Shown in pieces: positions 54,193 to 61,528 of a DNA stretch of 64,000 nt (its first letter is position 1; every line of letters begins with the position of its first letter). Below the pieces are notes generated by a model. It had not been told where the DNA came from and did not search any database. It was given only the letters and a program-made list of their open reading frames with translations. The DNA lies in the NCBI RefSeq assembly GCF_009834565.1, contig NZ_CP019428.1, forward strand, positions 4,836,001-4,900,000, written 5' to 3'. Source of the DNA: Pseudomonas sp. R76. Lineage in GTDB: Bacteria; Pseudomonadota; Gammaproteobacteria; Pseudomonadales; Pseudomonadaceae. The position numbers and the translations under genes are program-made.

Positions 54193-55476
54193 ATGAAAAA
54201 AGTAATGCTCAAGACCACACTTAGCCTCGCCGTTACCATGGCCTCCTCCCAACTGTTTGCAAGCGGCTTCGCCTTGAACGAACAAGACGTCGCGGGCATG
54301 GGTACGGGTTTCGCAGGCCGTTCTTCTTCTGCCGATAACGCCAGCACTGTGTACGGTAACCCTGCCGGTATGGCTCGCCTCGAAGGCCAGCAGATTACCG
54401 GTGGTGTAGCCGCTATCGATGCCTCGACTGACATCAAAAACGCCAGCGGCCGTTCTTTCGGCAGTAACAAAGGCGACATGGTGCCCTTCACAGCGGTCCC
54501 GTTTGGTTTCTACACCAACAAACTCAATGATCAGTGGGCCGTCGGCGTTGGTGTTTATGCACCTTTCGGCCTGGTTACCGATTATGAGAGGGGCTTCCAG
54601 GGTCGCTCGTTCGGCAGCTACAGCAAAGTGTCGGTCATCACCTTGCAGCCAACCGTCAGCTACGCCTTCAACGATCGGGTTTCCATCGGTTTTGGCCCGA
54701 CCATCAACCGTATTTCCGGCAAGCTGGAATCTGAGTTGGCTCTGTCGACAAACCCGGCTGTCCCGAATACCAACGTCACGATCAAAGGTGACGATACGGC
54801 TGTTGGCTTCAACGTCGGCGTGCTGGTACAAGCCACCGATACCACGCGCGTGGGCCTGACTTACCACTCCAAAGTCAGCTACAAGCTTGAAGGCCACACC
54901 CAAGTAACGGCACCGAACCTGACGGCTCCACTGCTGGCAAGCGGCCGCTACGATGCGTCGTTGAGCATTGATACGCCTGAGTCTTACGACCTGTCCGTGA
55001 CACAGGACCTGAGCGATGCCTGGAAACTCTACGCCGGTTCCACCTGGACTCGCTGGAGCCGCCTGAAAGACATCACCGTCGAAAACCAGGGCGTTACCCG
55101 AGCTGGCGGCCTTGCCGCTCCGCAGATCGTGGGTACCATCAGCGAGCCACAGAACTGGCATGACACCTGGGCGTATGCCTTGGGTACTTCGTACCAAGTC
55201 ACCAAACAAGTGGTACTGCGTACCGGCCTGACTTTCGACCAGTCGCCAACCAACAACACCGACCGTTCGCCACGCATCCCTACCGGTGACCGGACCATTT
55301 TCAGTGTTGGCCTGGGCTACGAAGTAATGCCGAACATGATCGTCGACGTGGCTTACTCCTACCTTAAGGAAGAGCCAGTCAAGGTCAACAAGGTCAACGC
55401 GCTGGGCTCGTCCTACAGCGCCAAGTACGAAAACAGCGCCAACGGCTTCGGCCTGGGTGTGACGTACAAGTTCTGA
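54193..55476 (+). CDS. FadL/OmpP1 family outer-membrane transport protein
   Basis: FadL-type 14-strand barrels import long-chain fatty acids or other hydrophobic compounds. The 427-residue precursor has a signal peptide (about 1-24, ending FASGFALNE). The family N-terminal hatch follows with NEQDVAGMGTGFAGRSSSADNASTVYGNPAGMARLEG (residues 28-64), typical of FadL plug domains. The rest is beta-rich and ends in Phe (LGVTYKF). GGAG is 7-8 bases upstream of the ATG. A terminator follows directly. The substrate is not determinable here. Confidence 0.92.
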   Translation: MKKVMLKTTLSLAVTMASSQLFASGFALNEQDVAGMGTGFAGRSSSADNASTVYGNPAGMARLEGQQITGGVAAIDASTDIKNASGRSFGSNKGDMVPFTAVPFGFYTNKLNDQWAVGVGVYAPFGLVTDYERGFQGRSFGSYSKVSVITLQPTVSYAFNDRVSIGFGPTINRISGKLESELALSTNPAVPNTNVTIKGDDTAVGFNVGVLVQATDTTRVGLTYHSKVSYKLEGHTQVTAPNLTAPLLASGRYDASLSIDTPESYDLSVTQDLSDAWKLYAGSTWTRWSRLKDITVENQGVTRAGGLAAPQIVGTISEPQNWHDTWAYALGTSYQVTKQVVLRTGLTFDQSPTNNTDRSPRIPTGDRTIFSVGLGYEVMPNMIVDVAYSYLKEEPVKVNKVNALGSSYSAKYENSANGFGLGVTYKF

Positions 55477-55489
55477 TCCAACGCGTATA

Positions 55490-55531
55490 AAAAAAGCCCC
55501 CGCTCTCCAAAAAAGGAGGCGGGGCTTTTTA
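55490..55531. terminator. Bidirectional terminator between fadL and gpx genes
   Basis: AAAAAGCCCCCGC and GCGGGGCTTTTT pair (with one extra C in the left arm), enclosing the inner stem CTCC/GGAG. T-runs occur on both strands. It serves the convergent porin and glutathione peroxidase genes. Confidence 0.93.
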
Positions 55532-55542
55532 ATGGCCGGCGT

Positions 55543-56091
55543 TCAGGGCTTCGAAGCTAGCGCCGCCTCCACCGCCTCGATCAAATCCGGGCTATCGGGC
55601 TTGGTCAAACTCGAGAAATTGGCAATCACCTTGCCCTGGCGATCCACCACGTACTTATAGAAATTCCACTTCGGCGCACTGGTCTGCTGCGCCAGGATCT
55701 TGAACAGATGCACCGCATCCGGCCCCTTTACCGTCTGCGGCTCGGTCATCGTAAAGGTCACGCCGTAATTCACGTAACAGACCTTGGCAGTCTCTTCACC
55801 GGTCTTGGCTTCCTGCTTGAAGTCATCGGACGGCACGCCGATCACTTCCAGCCCTTGCCCCTTGTAGCGCTGATACAAGGCTTCAAGACCTTTGAACTGC
55901 GGCGCAAAGCCACAGAAGCTGGCGGTATTGACGATCACCAGCGGCTTGCCAGCAAAGCGCTGACACAAATCGATGGATTCCTTGGCCCGCAACTTGGGCA
56001 ATTGGCCCTCCAGCAACGGCGGGCAATTGGCGGCCATGGCCACGCTGCCAACAGCCATCAGGACGGGTACAGCGAGCCAGCGCATCAGCAT
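55543..56091 (-). CDS. Periplasmic glutathione peroxidase-like protein
   Basis: The 182-residue precursor has a Sec signal peptide (about 1-20, AMAANC). The thioredoxin-fold peroxidase has catalytic Cys60 in [16 protein letters not shown] and WNFYKYVVD supplying Trp and Asn. The usual Gln-containing motif (PCNQF) is replaced by VPSDDF, as I recall for the Pseudomonas PA2826-type branch, so thioredoxin-like reductants are more likely than glutathione. It is the last gene of the marR-MFS-small ORF cluster, consistent with oxidative-stress control by the MarR regulator. Confidence 0.87.
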   Translation of the reverse strand: MLMRWLAVPVLMAVGSVAMAANCPPLLEGQLPKLRAKESIDLCQRFAGKPLVIVNTASFCGFAPQFKGLEALYQRYKGQGLEVIGVPSDDFKQEAKTGEETAKVCYVNYGVTFTMTEPQTVKGPDAVHLFKILAQQTSAPKWNFYKYVVDRQGKVIANFSSLTKPDSPDLIEAVEAALASKP

Positions 56092-56125
56092 CTTGGATGT
56101 CCTTGAGTCAGTTCAGACACAGAAC

Positions 56126-56245
56126 TTAACAGATCGACATACCCAGTTGCATCAACGCCAGCCCGCCATGCTGCCAGCCCCACCAGGCCAGCAACAACAA
56201 AACCACGCCCGCCGAAAGGGCCAGCCAGCGCACCGTCACACTCAT
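56126..56245 (-). CDS. 39-residue membrane miniprotein overlapping MFS stop
   Basis: A short open frame starts with ATG whose bases overlap the MFS stop (ATGA). GGAGG stands just upstream inside the end of the transporter gene. The product MSVTVRWLALSAGVV... has one hydrophobic helix (about 7-24, rich in Leu and Trp) and ends in MQLGMSIC. Coupling, ribosome site and position 34 bases before the peroxidase gene support translation. Function unknown; it could be a transporter-associated small protein. Confidence 0.6.
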   Translation of the reverse strand: MSVTVRWLALSAGVVLLLLAWWGWQHGGLALMQLGMSIC

Positions 56246-57450
56246 GCCGCCTCCATTTGCGTCTGCAAACGCGCCACCGGCCGCTCGCGCACCGGCCAAT
56301 TCAGCGCGGCAGCGAGCAGGCTCAGCAGAATAGCCACCTGCCAGATCAAATCGTAGTTACCGGTTCGATCATAAACCACCCCACCCAACCAGCCGCCGAG
56401 GAACGAACCGAGCTGGTGGAACAGGAACACAATACCGCCGAGCATCGACAGGTTGCGCACGCCAAACAAGGTGGCGACGGTGCCGTTGGTCAGCGGCACG
56501 GTGGACAGCCACAAAAAGCCCATGGCCATGCCAAACAGGTAGGCCGTGACTTCGGTCACCGGCGCCCACAGGAACAACACGATCACCACCGCGCGCAGCA
56601 GGTACAAGCCGGTGAGCAAACGCGGCTTGGACATGCGCCCGCCGAGCCATCCCGCCGTGTACGTACCAAACACATTAAACAGGCCGATCAACGCCAGCAC
56701 CGTGGTGCCGACCGTGGCCGGCAGATGCTGGTCCACCAGATACGCCGGCAGGTGCACACCAATAAACACCACCTGGAACCCGCATACGAAAAAGCCGAAC
56801 GCCAGCAACCAGAACCCGGAATGGGAGCAGGCCTCTTTCAGCGCTTCACGCAGCGTTTGCTGGCCGACCATCACGGGCAGCGGTTTGTCCTTGAGCATCG
56901 CCACCAGCGGCAGGATCAGCGCCACCATCAAACCCAGTGCGAGCAAGGCGGCCGACCAGCCCAACCAGCTGATCAGGCCCAAGGTGCCCGGCACCATGGC
57001 AAATTGGCCGAAAGAACCTGCTGCGCTGGCGATGCCCATGGCCATGCTGCGCTTTTCCGGCGGCACGGCGCGGCCGACAACACCGAGAATGACCGAGAAC
57101 GACGTGCCCGACAGGCCGATGCCAATCAGTAACCCTGCGCTAAGCGACAACGACCACGCCGAGTCGGACATGCCCATCAACACCAGGCCCACGGCGTAAA
57201 GTACCCCGCCGACAAATACCGCCTTGGTGGCGCCGAAACGGTCGGCCAGGGCGCCGGTAAACGGCTGTGCCAGGCCCCAGATCAGGTTTTGCAGGGCGAT
57301 GGCGAAGGCAAAGGTCTCACGGCCCCAGCCGAACTCCATGCTCATCGGCGCCAGGAACAAGCCGAAGCCATGCCGCACGCCCAACGACAACGCCAGGATC
57401 AGCGCACTCCCCACAAGAACCCAGCCACTGGTGCGCCACATCGAGGTCAT
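56242..57450 (-). CDS. MFS transporter
   Basis: The 402-residue protein has 12 predicted membrane segments in two halves of six. The motif-A-like loop ALADRFGATKAVFVGG lies between helices 2 and 3, and GVVGRAVPPEKRSMAMGIASAAGS is in the first half. The overall pattern resembles monocarboxylate/oxalate-type (OxlT-like) transporters rather than multidrug pumps. It lies 54 bases downstream of the MarR gene. A perfect 16-base palindromic operator in that gap indicates MarR control. Confidence 0.9.
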   Translation of the reverse strand: MTSMWRTSGWVLVGSALILALSLGVRHGFGLFLAPMSMEFGWGRETFAFAIALQNLIWGLAQPFTGALADRFGATKAVFVGGVLYAVGLVLMGMSDSAWSLSLSAGLLIGIGLSGTSFSVILGVVGRAVPPEKRSMAMGIASAAGSFGQFAMVPGTLGLISWLGWSAALLALGLMVALILPLVAMLKDKPLPVMVGQQTLREALKEACSHSGFWLLAFGFFVCGFQVVFIGVHLPAYLVDQHLPATVGTTVLALIGLFNVFGTYTAGWLGGRMSKPRLLTGLYLLRAVVIVLFLWAPVTEVTAYLFGMAMGFLWLSTVPLTNGTVATLFGVRNLSMLGGIVFLFHQLGSFLGGWLGGVVYDRTGNYDLIWQVAILLSLLAAALNWPVRERPVARLQTQMEAA

Positions 57451-57466
57451 TTCTTATTCTCCGCTC

Positions 57467-57482
57467 GCGGGTATATACCCGC
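57467..57482. promoter_or_regulatory. MarR operator upstream of MFS gene
   Basis: GCGGGTATATACCCGC is a perfect 16-base palindrome, 17 bases upstream of the MFS start, overlapping a TATACC -10-like sequence. A near copy lies upstream of the MarR gene. Confidence 0.8.
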
Positions 57483-57504
57483 TTGTAGTCGAACAAACCC
57501 GCTT

Positions 57505-57909
57505 TCAGGCGAGTTCGTCCAGCAAGGCCAACAGGGTTTCGCGCTTTTCGGCGCCTAACCGGTCAATTAATTTCTGCTGCGCCGCTTCCCACGCCGGCAA
57601 GGCGGCAGCCAGGCGTTCTTCGCCGGCCGCCGTCAACAGCACCAGGCGGTTGCGCAGGTCGTCACCCTCAACCAACTGCACCAGGCCTTCGCCTTCCAAC
57701 ACCCGCAGGTTGCGCCCTAACGTGCTGCGATCCAGGCCCATGGCTTCGGCCAGGCTGGAAATGCTCGGTTGGTCGAGGCGCTGCAGGTTACACAGCAAAG
57801 AATACTGGGCGACGTTGATCCCGAAGCCGTCGAGAGCGCCGTCGTAATGCCTGCTGACGCCACGGGCGGCACGTCGCAGGTTGGTGCATAAACATTGGGA
57901 GGCAAGCAT
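57505..57909 (-). CDS. MarR family regulator (OspR/OhrR-like)
   Basis: The 134-residue protein has the MarR winged helix with SISSLAEAMGLDRSTLGRNLRVLE and wing VEGDDLRNRLVLLT. Two cysteines near the N-terminus (SQCLCTNLRRAARGV, Cys6 and Cys8) could sense oxidants, as in OspR/OhrR proteins. Neighbouring MFS and peroxidase genes and duplicated operators suggest it represses this cluster and itself. The promoter -10 TATACA is only 6 bases from the ATG, so the mRNA would be nearly leaderless. Confidence 0.88.
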   Translation of the reverse strand: MLASQCLCTNLRRAARGVSRHYDGALDGFGINVAQYSLLCNLQRLDQPSISSLAEAMGLDRSTLGRNLRVLEGEGLVQLVEGDDLRNRLVLLTAAGEERLAAALPAWEAAQQKLIDRLGAEKRETLLALLDELA

Positions 57910-57912
57910 GGA

Positions 57913-57944
57913 ACGTGTATATACCCGCGATTATGGAAATGCAA
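57913..57944 (-). promoter_or_regulatory. Promoter with overlapping MarR operator
   Basis: On the minus strand TTGCAT, 17 bases, TATACA forms a good sigma-70 promoter (57939-57944 and 57916-57921). The -10 lies inside ACGTGTATATACCCGC (57913-57928), which matches the perfect operator at 57467 at 14 of 16 bases. Repressor binding would directly block polymerase. Confidence 0.7.
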
Positions 57945-57951
57945 GAAAGTG

Positions 57952-58680
57952 TTACAGCGCCAAGCCGACCAACACCGCGACTTCCAGCAGCTCCAGCAGG
58001 GCTCCTGCGGTGTCGCCAGTGGTGCCGCCGAGCCGATTGACCATCAACTGACGCAGCCCGATAAAGCACAGGGCCGCGAGCAAAACGGCAACCCCGCCAC
58101 TGAAACCGCCGATCAGGATGCAGGCCAGGCCACTGAGGATCAGCACTTGCTGGCCGACAACCCTCGGCAGATGATCCGCCAGCGCCTGCCCCAATCCGCC
58201 TGCACGCACATAGCGTGTGGTGAGGAACAGCGCCAGCATCGAAGCCCGCCCGATCAGCGGCGCTAGAATCAGCGCCGCGCCGTTGTGCTGCTCGATCAAG
58301 GCCACCAGCGCGGTGAACTTGAGCAGCAATACCAAGCCCAGGGTGACCACGGCAATCGGCCCGCTGCGCGGGTCTTTCATGATGGTCAGCGTGCGCTCGC
58401 GGTCGCCAAAGCCGCCGAGCCAGGCATCGGCGCTGTCCGCCAGGCCGTCCAGGTGCAGACCGCCACTGAGCAGCACCCAGGCCGTCAGCAACAACGCGGC
58501 GTGCAGCAACAACGGCGCGCCCATCAGTGCTGTATTCAGCGCCCATAACAGCAACCCGAACAACAACCCCACCAGCGGATAAAACAGCAGCGAACGCCCC
58601 AACTCCTGAGGCTGCGGCATGCCCGGCAGACGAATCGGCAGGCTGCTGAGAAATTGCAGGGCGATCCAGAACGGCAACAT
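57952..58680 (-). CDS. cobS: Adenosylcobinamide-GDP ribazoletransferase (cobalamin synthase) CobS
   Basis: CobS joins adenosylcobinamide-GDP with alpha-ribazole (phosphate) to give cobalamin at the inner membrane. The 242-residue protein has about seven hydrophobic segments and the family motif GGLHLDGLADSADAWLGG near residues 73-90, with DPRSGPIAV following. It is the last gene of the cob unit, two bases after the ribazole phosphatase, and is followed by the MarR gene on the same strand. Confidence 0.96.
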   Translation of the reverse strand: MLPFWIALQFLSSLPIRLPGMPQPQELGRSLLFYPLVGLLFGLLLWALNTALMGAPLLLHAALLLTAWVLLSGGLHLDGLADSADAWLGGFGDRERTLTIMKDPRSGPIAVVTLGLVLLLKFTALVALIEQHNGAALILAPLIGRASMLALFLTTRYVRAGGLGQALADHLPRVVGQQVLILSGLACILIGGFSGGVAVLLAALCFIGLRQLMVNRLGGTTGDTAGALLELLEVAVLVGLAL

Positions 58681-58682
58681 TG

Positions 58683-59258
58683 TCAGATTCCTTCCTTTAA
58701 CACGCCGTCGACTGTCACCTGCAGGCTGAACAGCCCGCCGTGGCCGACTTCGACATTCAGCAGTTGCGCCCGAGGCAAGCCGCGCGCCTGCGCCAGCAGC
58801 AGGCGCATTACGCCACCGTGGCTGATCAACAACACACGCTCACCGGCATAGGCCTGATGCAGACGTGAAACGGCGCCGAGAACACGCTCGGAAAAGTCGC
58901 TGACGCGCTCGCCCTCAGGCGGCGTAAAAGCGTACGGATCGGCCCAGAACCGGCCCAGCCCTTCAGCGTCGGTCTCCATCAGCGCTGCGGCGCTCTGCCC
59001 TTCCCATGCACCGAAGTGCAGCTCCTGCAGATCCTTTTCCAGGCTCACCGGCAGATTCAGCCGCGCGCCCAGCTCATGGGCAAACAGCGCGCAGCGTTGC
59101 AGCGGCGAACTGATCAACCGGTCCCACGGCCCCTGTTCCAGCACGGCGGCGCGCATCTGCGCCCAGCCCCTGGCCGTCAACGCATCGTCGAGGCTGCCGC
59201 GCAGGCCACCGCCCAGCTCGGTTTCGCCGTGGCGCAGCAGGTCCAGGTGCAAGGTCAT
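58683..59258 (-). CDS. cobC: Alpha-ribazole phosphatase CobC
   Basis: This histidine phosphatase removes phosphate from alpha-ribazole-5'-phosphate or cobalamin-5'-phosphate in nucleotide-loop assembly. The ATG at 59258 gives 191 residues. The RHG signature is LLRHGETE at residues 7-14; the second histidine is in [13 protein letters not shown]. The start overlaps the cobT stop by four bases (ATGA type). The longer reading frame to 59318 runs into cobT and was rejected. Confidence 0.94.
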   Translation of the reverse strand: MTLHLDLLRHGETELGGGLRGSLDDALTARGWAQMRAAVLEQGPWDRLISSPLQRCALFAHELGARLNLPVSLEKDLQELHFGAWEGQSAAALMETDAEGLGRFWADPYAFTPPEGERVSDFSERVLGAVSRLHQAYAGERVLLISHGGVMRLLLAQARGLPRAQLLNVEVGHGGLFSLQVTVDGVLKEGI

Positions 59259-60310
59259 GCCGGGCGATCTGCCACGGCCGCTTCGGCGAACGTCGCCATC
59301 TGCCCGTGCAGCGCACACGCCAGGCGCAACATCGGCACGGCCAGCGCCGCGCCGCTGCCTTCACCCAGGCGCAGACCCAGCTCCAGCAACGGTTGCGCGT
59401 CGAGGCTTTGCAGCACATGACGATGGCCTGGTTCGGCGCCACGATGACCAAACACCAGCCACTCACGGCATGCCGGGTTCAGGCGCGTGGCAACCAAGGC
59501 GGCGACCGTGCAGATAAACCCGTCCACCAGCACCACGATGCCTTCCTGGGCGCAGGCCAGATACGCCCCCACCAGCGCGGCAATTTCAAAACCGCCGAGG
59601 TTGAACAGCGTGTGCAGCGCGTTACCCCGTTGCCCGGCATGCAGCGCCAGCGCGCGTTCGATGACGGCCACCTTGTGGCTGACGCCCTGGGCATTCAAAC
59701 CGGTGCCCGGACCGGTCAGGTCACTCACCGCGCAATCGAGCAACGCGCACGCCAAGGCGCTGGCGGCGGCGGTGTTGCCGATGCCCATCTCGCCACCGAT
59801 AAACAGCTGGGCGCCGTTATCCAGTGCACGGCGTGCGCTGTCGCGACCGGCTTGCAGGGCCAACCGCCCCTGGGCCTCAGTCATGGCCGGGCCGTTGACG
59901 AAGTTGGCCGTGCCCGCGCCGATGTTCAGGTGACGCACACCGGGCAGATTCAGCGACGGCGTGACCGTGCCAAGGTCGACGACTTCCAGCTGCGCATTCA
60001 ACTGCCGCGCCAACACACTGATGGCCGCGCCACCACTGACAAAGTTGTGCAGCATCTGCCCGGTCACTTCCTGGGGAAATGCCGACACGCCTTCTGCGAC
60101 CACGCCGTGGTCACCGGCGAAAATGGCGATCCATACGTGATCCACCAGCGGCTTGACCTGGCCTTGCAGCCCGGCCAGCTGCACCGCCACGGCCTCCAAC
60201 TGGCCGAGGGAGCCGGCCGGTTTGGTCAGTTGCTGCTGGCGAGCCAGCGCTTGTGCATGTGCCGAAGCATCGACGGCTTTACAGGGGTTGAGCCACCAGG
60301 TGTCAGTCAT
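59255..60310 (-). CDS. cobT: Nicotinate-nucleotide--dimethylbenzimidazole phosphoribosyltransferase CobT
   Basis: CobT makes alpha-ribazole-5'-phosphate from dimethylbenzimidazole and nicotinate mononucleotide. The ATG at 60310 gives 351 residues, as usual. Visible motifs are [44 protein letters not shown] and [12 protein letters not shown]. The catalytic glutamate is expected near the C-terminus in [12 protein letters not shown]. Start and stop overlap neighbours by four bases (cobU and cobC), indicating a tightly coupled operon. Confidence 0.97.
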   Translation of the reverse strand: MTDTWWLNPCKAVDASAHAQALARQQQLTKPAGSLGQLEAVAVQLAGLQGQVKPLVDHVWIAIFAGDHGVVAEGVSAFPQEVTGQMLHNFVSGGAAISVLARQLNAQLEVVDLGTVTPSLNLPGVRHLNIGAGTANFVNGPAMTEAQGRLALQAGRDSARRALDNGAQLFIGGEMGIGNTAAASALACALLDCAVSDLTGPGTGLNAQGVSHKVAVIERALALHAGQRGNALHTLFNLGGFEIAALVGAYLACAQEGIVVLVDGFICTVAALVATRLNPACREWLVFGHRGAEPGHRHVLQSLDAQPLLELGLRLGEGSGAALAVPMLRLACALHGQMATFAEAAVADRPA

Positions 60311-60828
60311 AACGCAGTACCTTTCAAAGTCAAGGGCAGGCCGGCGACGGTCAGGACAACGCGCTGACACCGCTCGGCCAAGGCTTGATGCAGCCAACCG
60401 GCTTCATCCACATAGCGGCGAGTCAATTCGCCCAGCGGCACGACACCCAGACCGGTCTCGTTGCTGACAAACATGATTTCCCCTGGCAACGAAGCCAGGG
60501 TTTCCAGCAGTTGATCACGCTCAAACGCCAGGCGCGCCGGGTCTTCGAGCATCAGCAGATTGGTCAGCCACAGCGTCAGGCAATCCACCAGCAAGCAGCG
60601 CTCGGCGGATGCGTTTTCGCGCAACACGCGCGCGAGCTCGACCGGCTCTTCGACCAGCCCCCAGTGCTCGGGACGGCGCTGACGATGCAGCGCGACGCGC
60701 TCGGTCACCTCGCCGTCCAGCGGTTGGCTGGTGGCAATGTAGATGACATCCAGGCCGCTCTCACTGGCGAGCCGTTCGGCGAGGCGGCTCTTGCCGGAAC
60801 GGGCACCGCCGAGGATCAGTTGATACAT
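60307..60828 (-). CDS. cobU: Adenosylcobinamide kinase/guanylyltransferase CobU
   Basis: CobU (CobP) phosphorylates adenosylcobinamide and transfers GMP to it. The ATG at 60828 gives 173 residues. The P-loop is GGARSGKS at residues 7-14, followed by [24 protein letters not shown] with the guanylylated histidine expected in [33 protein letters not shown] is conserved. It overlaps cobT by four bases. Upstream is the 700-base repeat island rather than cobQ directly. Confidence 0.96.
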   Translation of the reverse strand: MYQLILGGARSGKSRLAERLASESGLDVIYIATSQPLDGEVTERVALHRQRRPEHWGLVEEPVELARVLRENASAERCLLVDCLTLWLTNLLMLEDPARLAFERDQLLETLASLPGEIMFVSNETGLGVVPLGELTRRYVDEAGWLHQALAERCQRVVLTVAGLPLTLKGTAL

Positions 60829-60936
60829 GGGAAGGCACCTTTGTCGGCCGGCCAAGAATTTGAGGCGAACACAGTCAAATGTGGGAGCGGGCTTGCTCGC
60901 GAATGCGGTGGGTCAGTTACAAATGAGCTGACTGAA

Positions 60937-61055
60937 CCACCGCCTTCGCGAGCAAGTCGAATCGTCGCACCGCCGCTCCCACATTCAGGACGTGGTGTAT
61001 CAGTTGAATAGTGGTTGGCTGGCAGGCCGCCATCGCAGGCAAGCCAGCTCCCACA
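60937..61055. repeat. 119-base direct repeat, copy A
   Basis: It runs from CCACCGC to CTCCCACA and combines half of a type 2 REP arm, an insert (AATCGTCGCACCGCC) and a type 1 reverse arm. It differs from copy B at 61390 by about six bases. Confidence 0.9.
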
Positions 61056-61063
61056 GAAAAGCA

Positions 61064-61122
61064 GATTGGCTTTTGATCTGGCTGTAGATTTGGCTGTAGA
61101 TCTGGCTTTTGATTTTGATCTC
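61064..61122 (+). repeat. 12-base tandem repeat
   Basis: Units of GATCTGGCTGTA, GATTTGGCTGTA and GATCTGGCTTTT are flanked by two degenerate units (GATTGGCTTTT and GATTTTGATCTC), about five units in all. It lies inside the element bracketed by the direct repeats. Confidence 0.8.
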
Positions 61123-61147
61123 AAGCGCCCCGTTAAACCACGCTGGC

Positions 61148-61252
61148 CGAACGCAGGCTTGAATCCGTGGGTAACCCGGCAGGACGCCGGGTTAGCCGCG
61201 CTGGGCCAAGGATGGCCCATCGCGGCGGCCCACGGATTCACGCCTTCGTTCG
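61148..61252. repeat. Branched palindromic core of the repeat element
   Basis: An outer arm CGAACGCAGGC-T-TGAATCCGTGGG (61148-61171) pairs with 61229-61252 over 24 positions with two mismatches. It encloses two perfect hairpins: TAACCCGGC/GCCGGGTTA (61172-61194) and TGGGCCA/TGGCCCA (61202-61219). The result is a three-way junction in DNA or RNA. Confidence 0.85.
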
Positions 61253-61301
61253 GGCACACCGAGCCTGAGCGAGGTGCCGAGTGGTGGGGCGAGGACTTTT
61301 T

Positions 61302-61345
61302 GCTTACTTTTTGGTCCCTCAAAAAGTGAGCCGCTGTAAGAGCGG
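61302..61345. repeat. Twin hairpins at 3' part of repeat element
   Basis: GCTTACTTTTTG pairs with CAAAAAGTGAGC (one wobble; loop GTCCCT), directly followed by CCGCT-GTAAG-AGCGG. Together with the branched core this gives four hairpins in 200 bases. Confidence 0.75.
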
Positions 61346-61389
61346 AACCGTAAGAGGCCGTTACCAAAGGAATGGATATGTACACCGAC

Positions 61390-61508
61390 CCACCGCATTC
61401 GCGAGCAAGTCGAATCGTCGCACCGCCGCTCCCACATTCAGGGCGTGGTGCATCAGATGAATAGCGGTTGGCTGGCAGGCCGCCATCGCAGGCAAGCCAG
61501 CCCCCACA
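61390..61508. repeat. 119-base direct repeat, copy B
   Basis: This is the second copy of the sequence at 60937-61055, in the same orientation and offset by 453 bases. It ends 20 bases before the cobQ stop. Confidence 0.9.
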
Positions 61509-61528
61509 CAAAACCCTTGTATACACCG

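Larger units (their letters stand above)
60829..61528. repeat. Repeat island between cobQ and cobU
   Basis: The 700-base gap inside the cob cluster contains no convincing gene. It holds a type 2 REP element (60879-60985), two 119-base direct repeats (60937-61055 and 61390-61508), a 12-base tandem repeat (61064-61122) and a highly structured core (61148-61345). From memory, sequences like this core recur in many P. fluorescens-group genomes; this is unverified here. No cobalamin riboswitch pattern was seen. Confidence 0.75.

Noticed and set aside
61015..61329. 104-codon plus-strand open frame in the cob repeat island
   Set aside because: It translates the 12-base tandem repeat (LAVDLAVDLAFD) and the palindromic core; low-complexity artefact of repeat DNA.
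60829..61528. Cobalamin riboswitch in the gap before cobU
   Set aside because: The gap was searched for the conserved GCCACTG-type B12 box and flanking stems; only REP-type and branched palindromes are present. The switch, if any, would be upstream of the cluster, outside the window.
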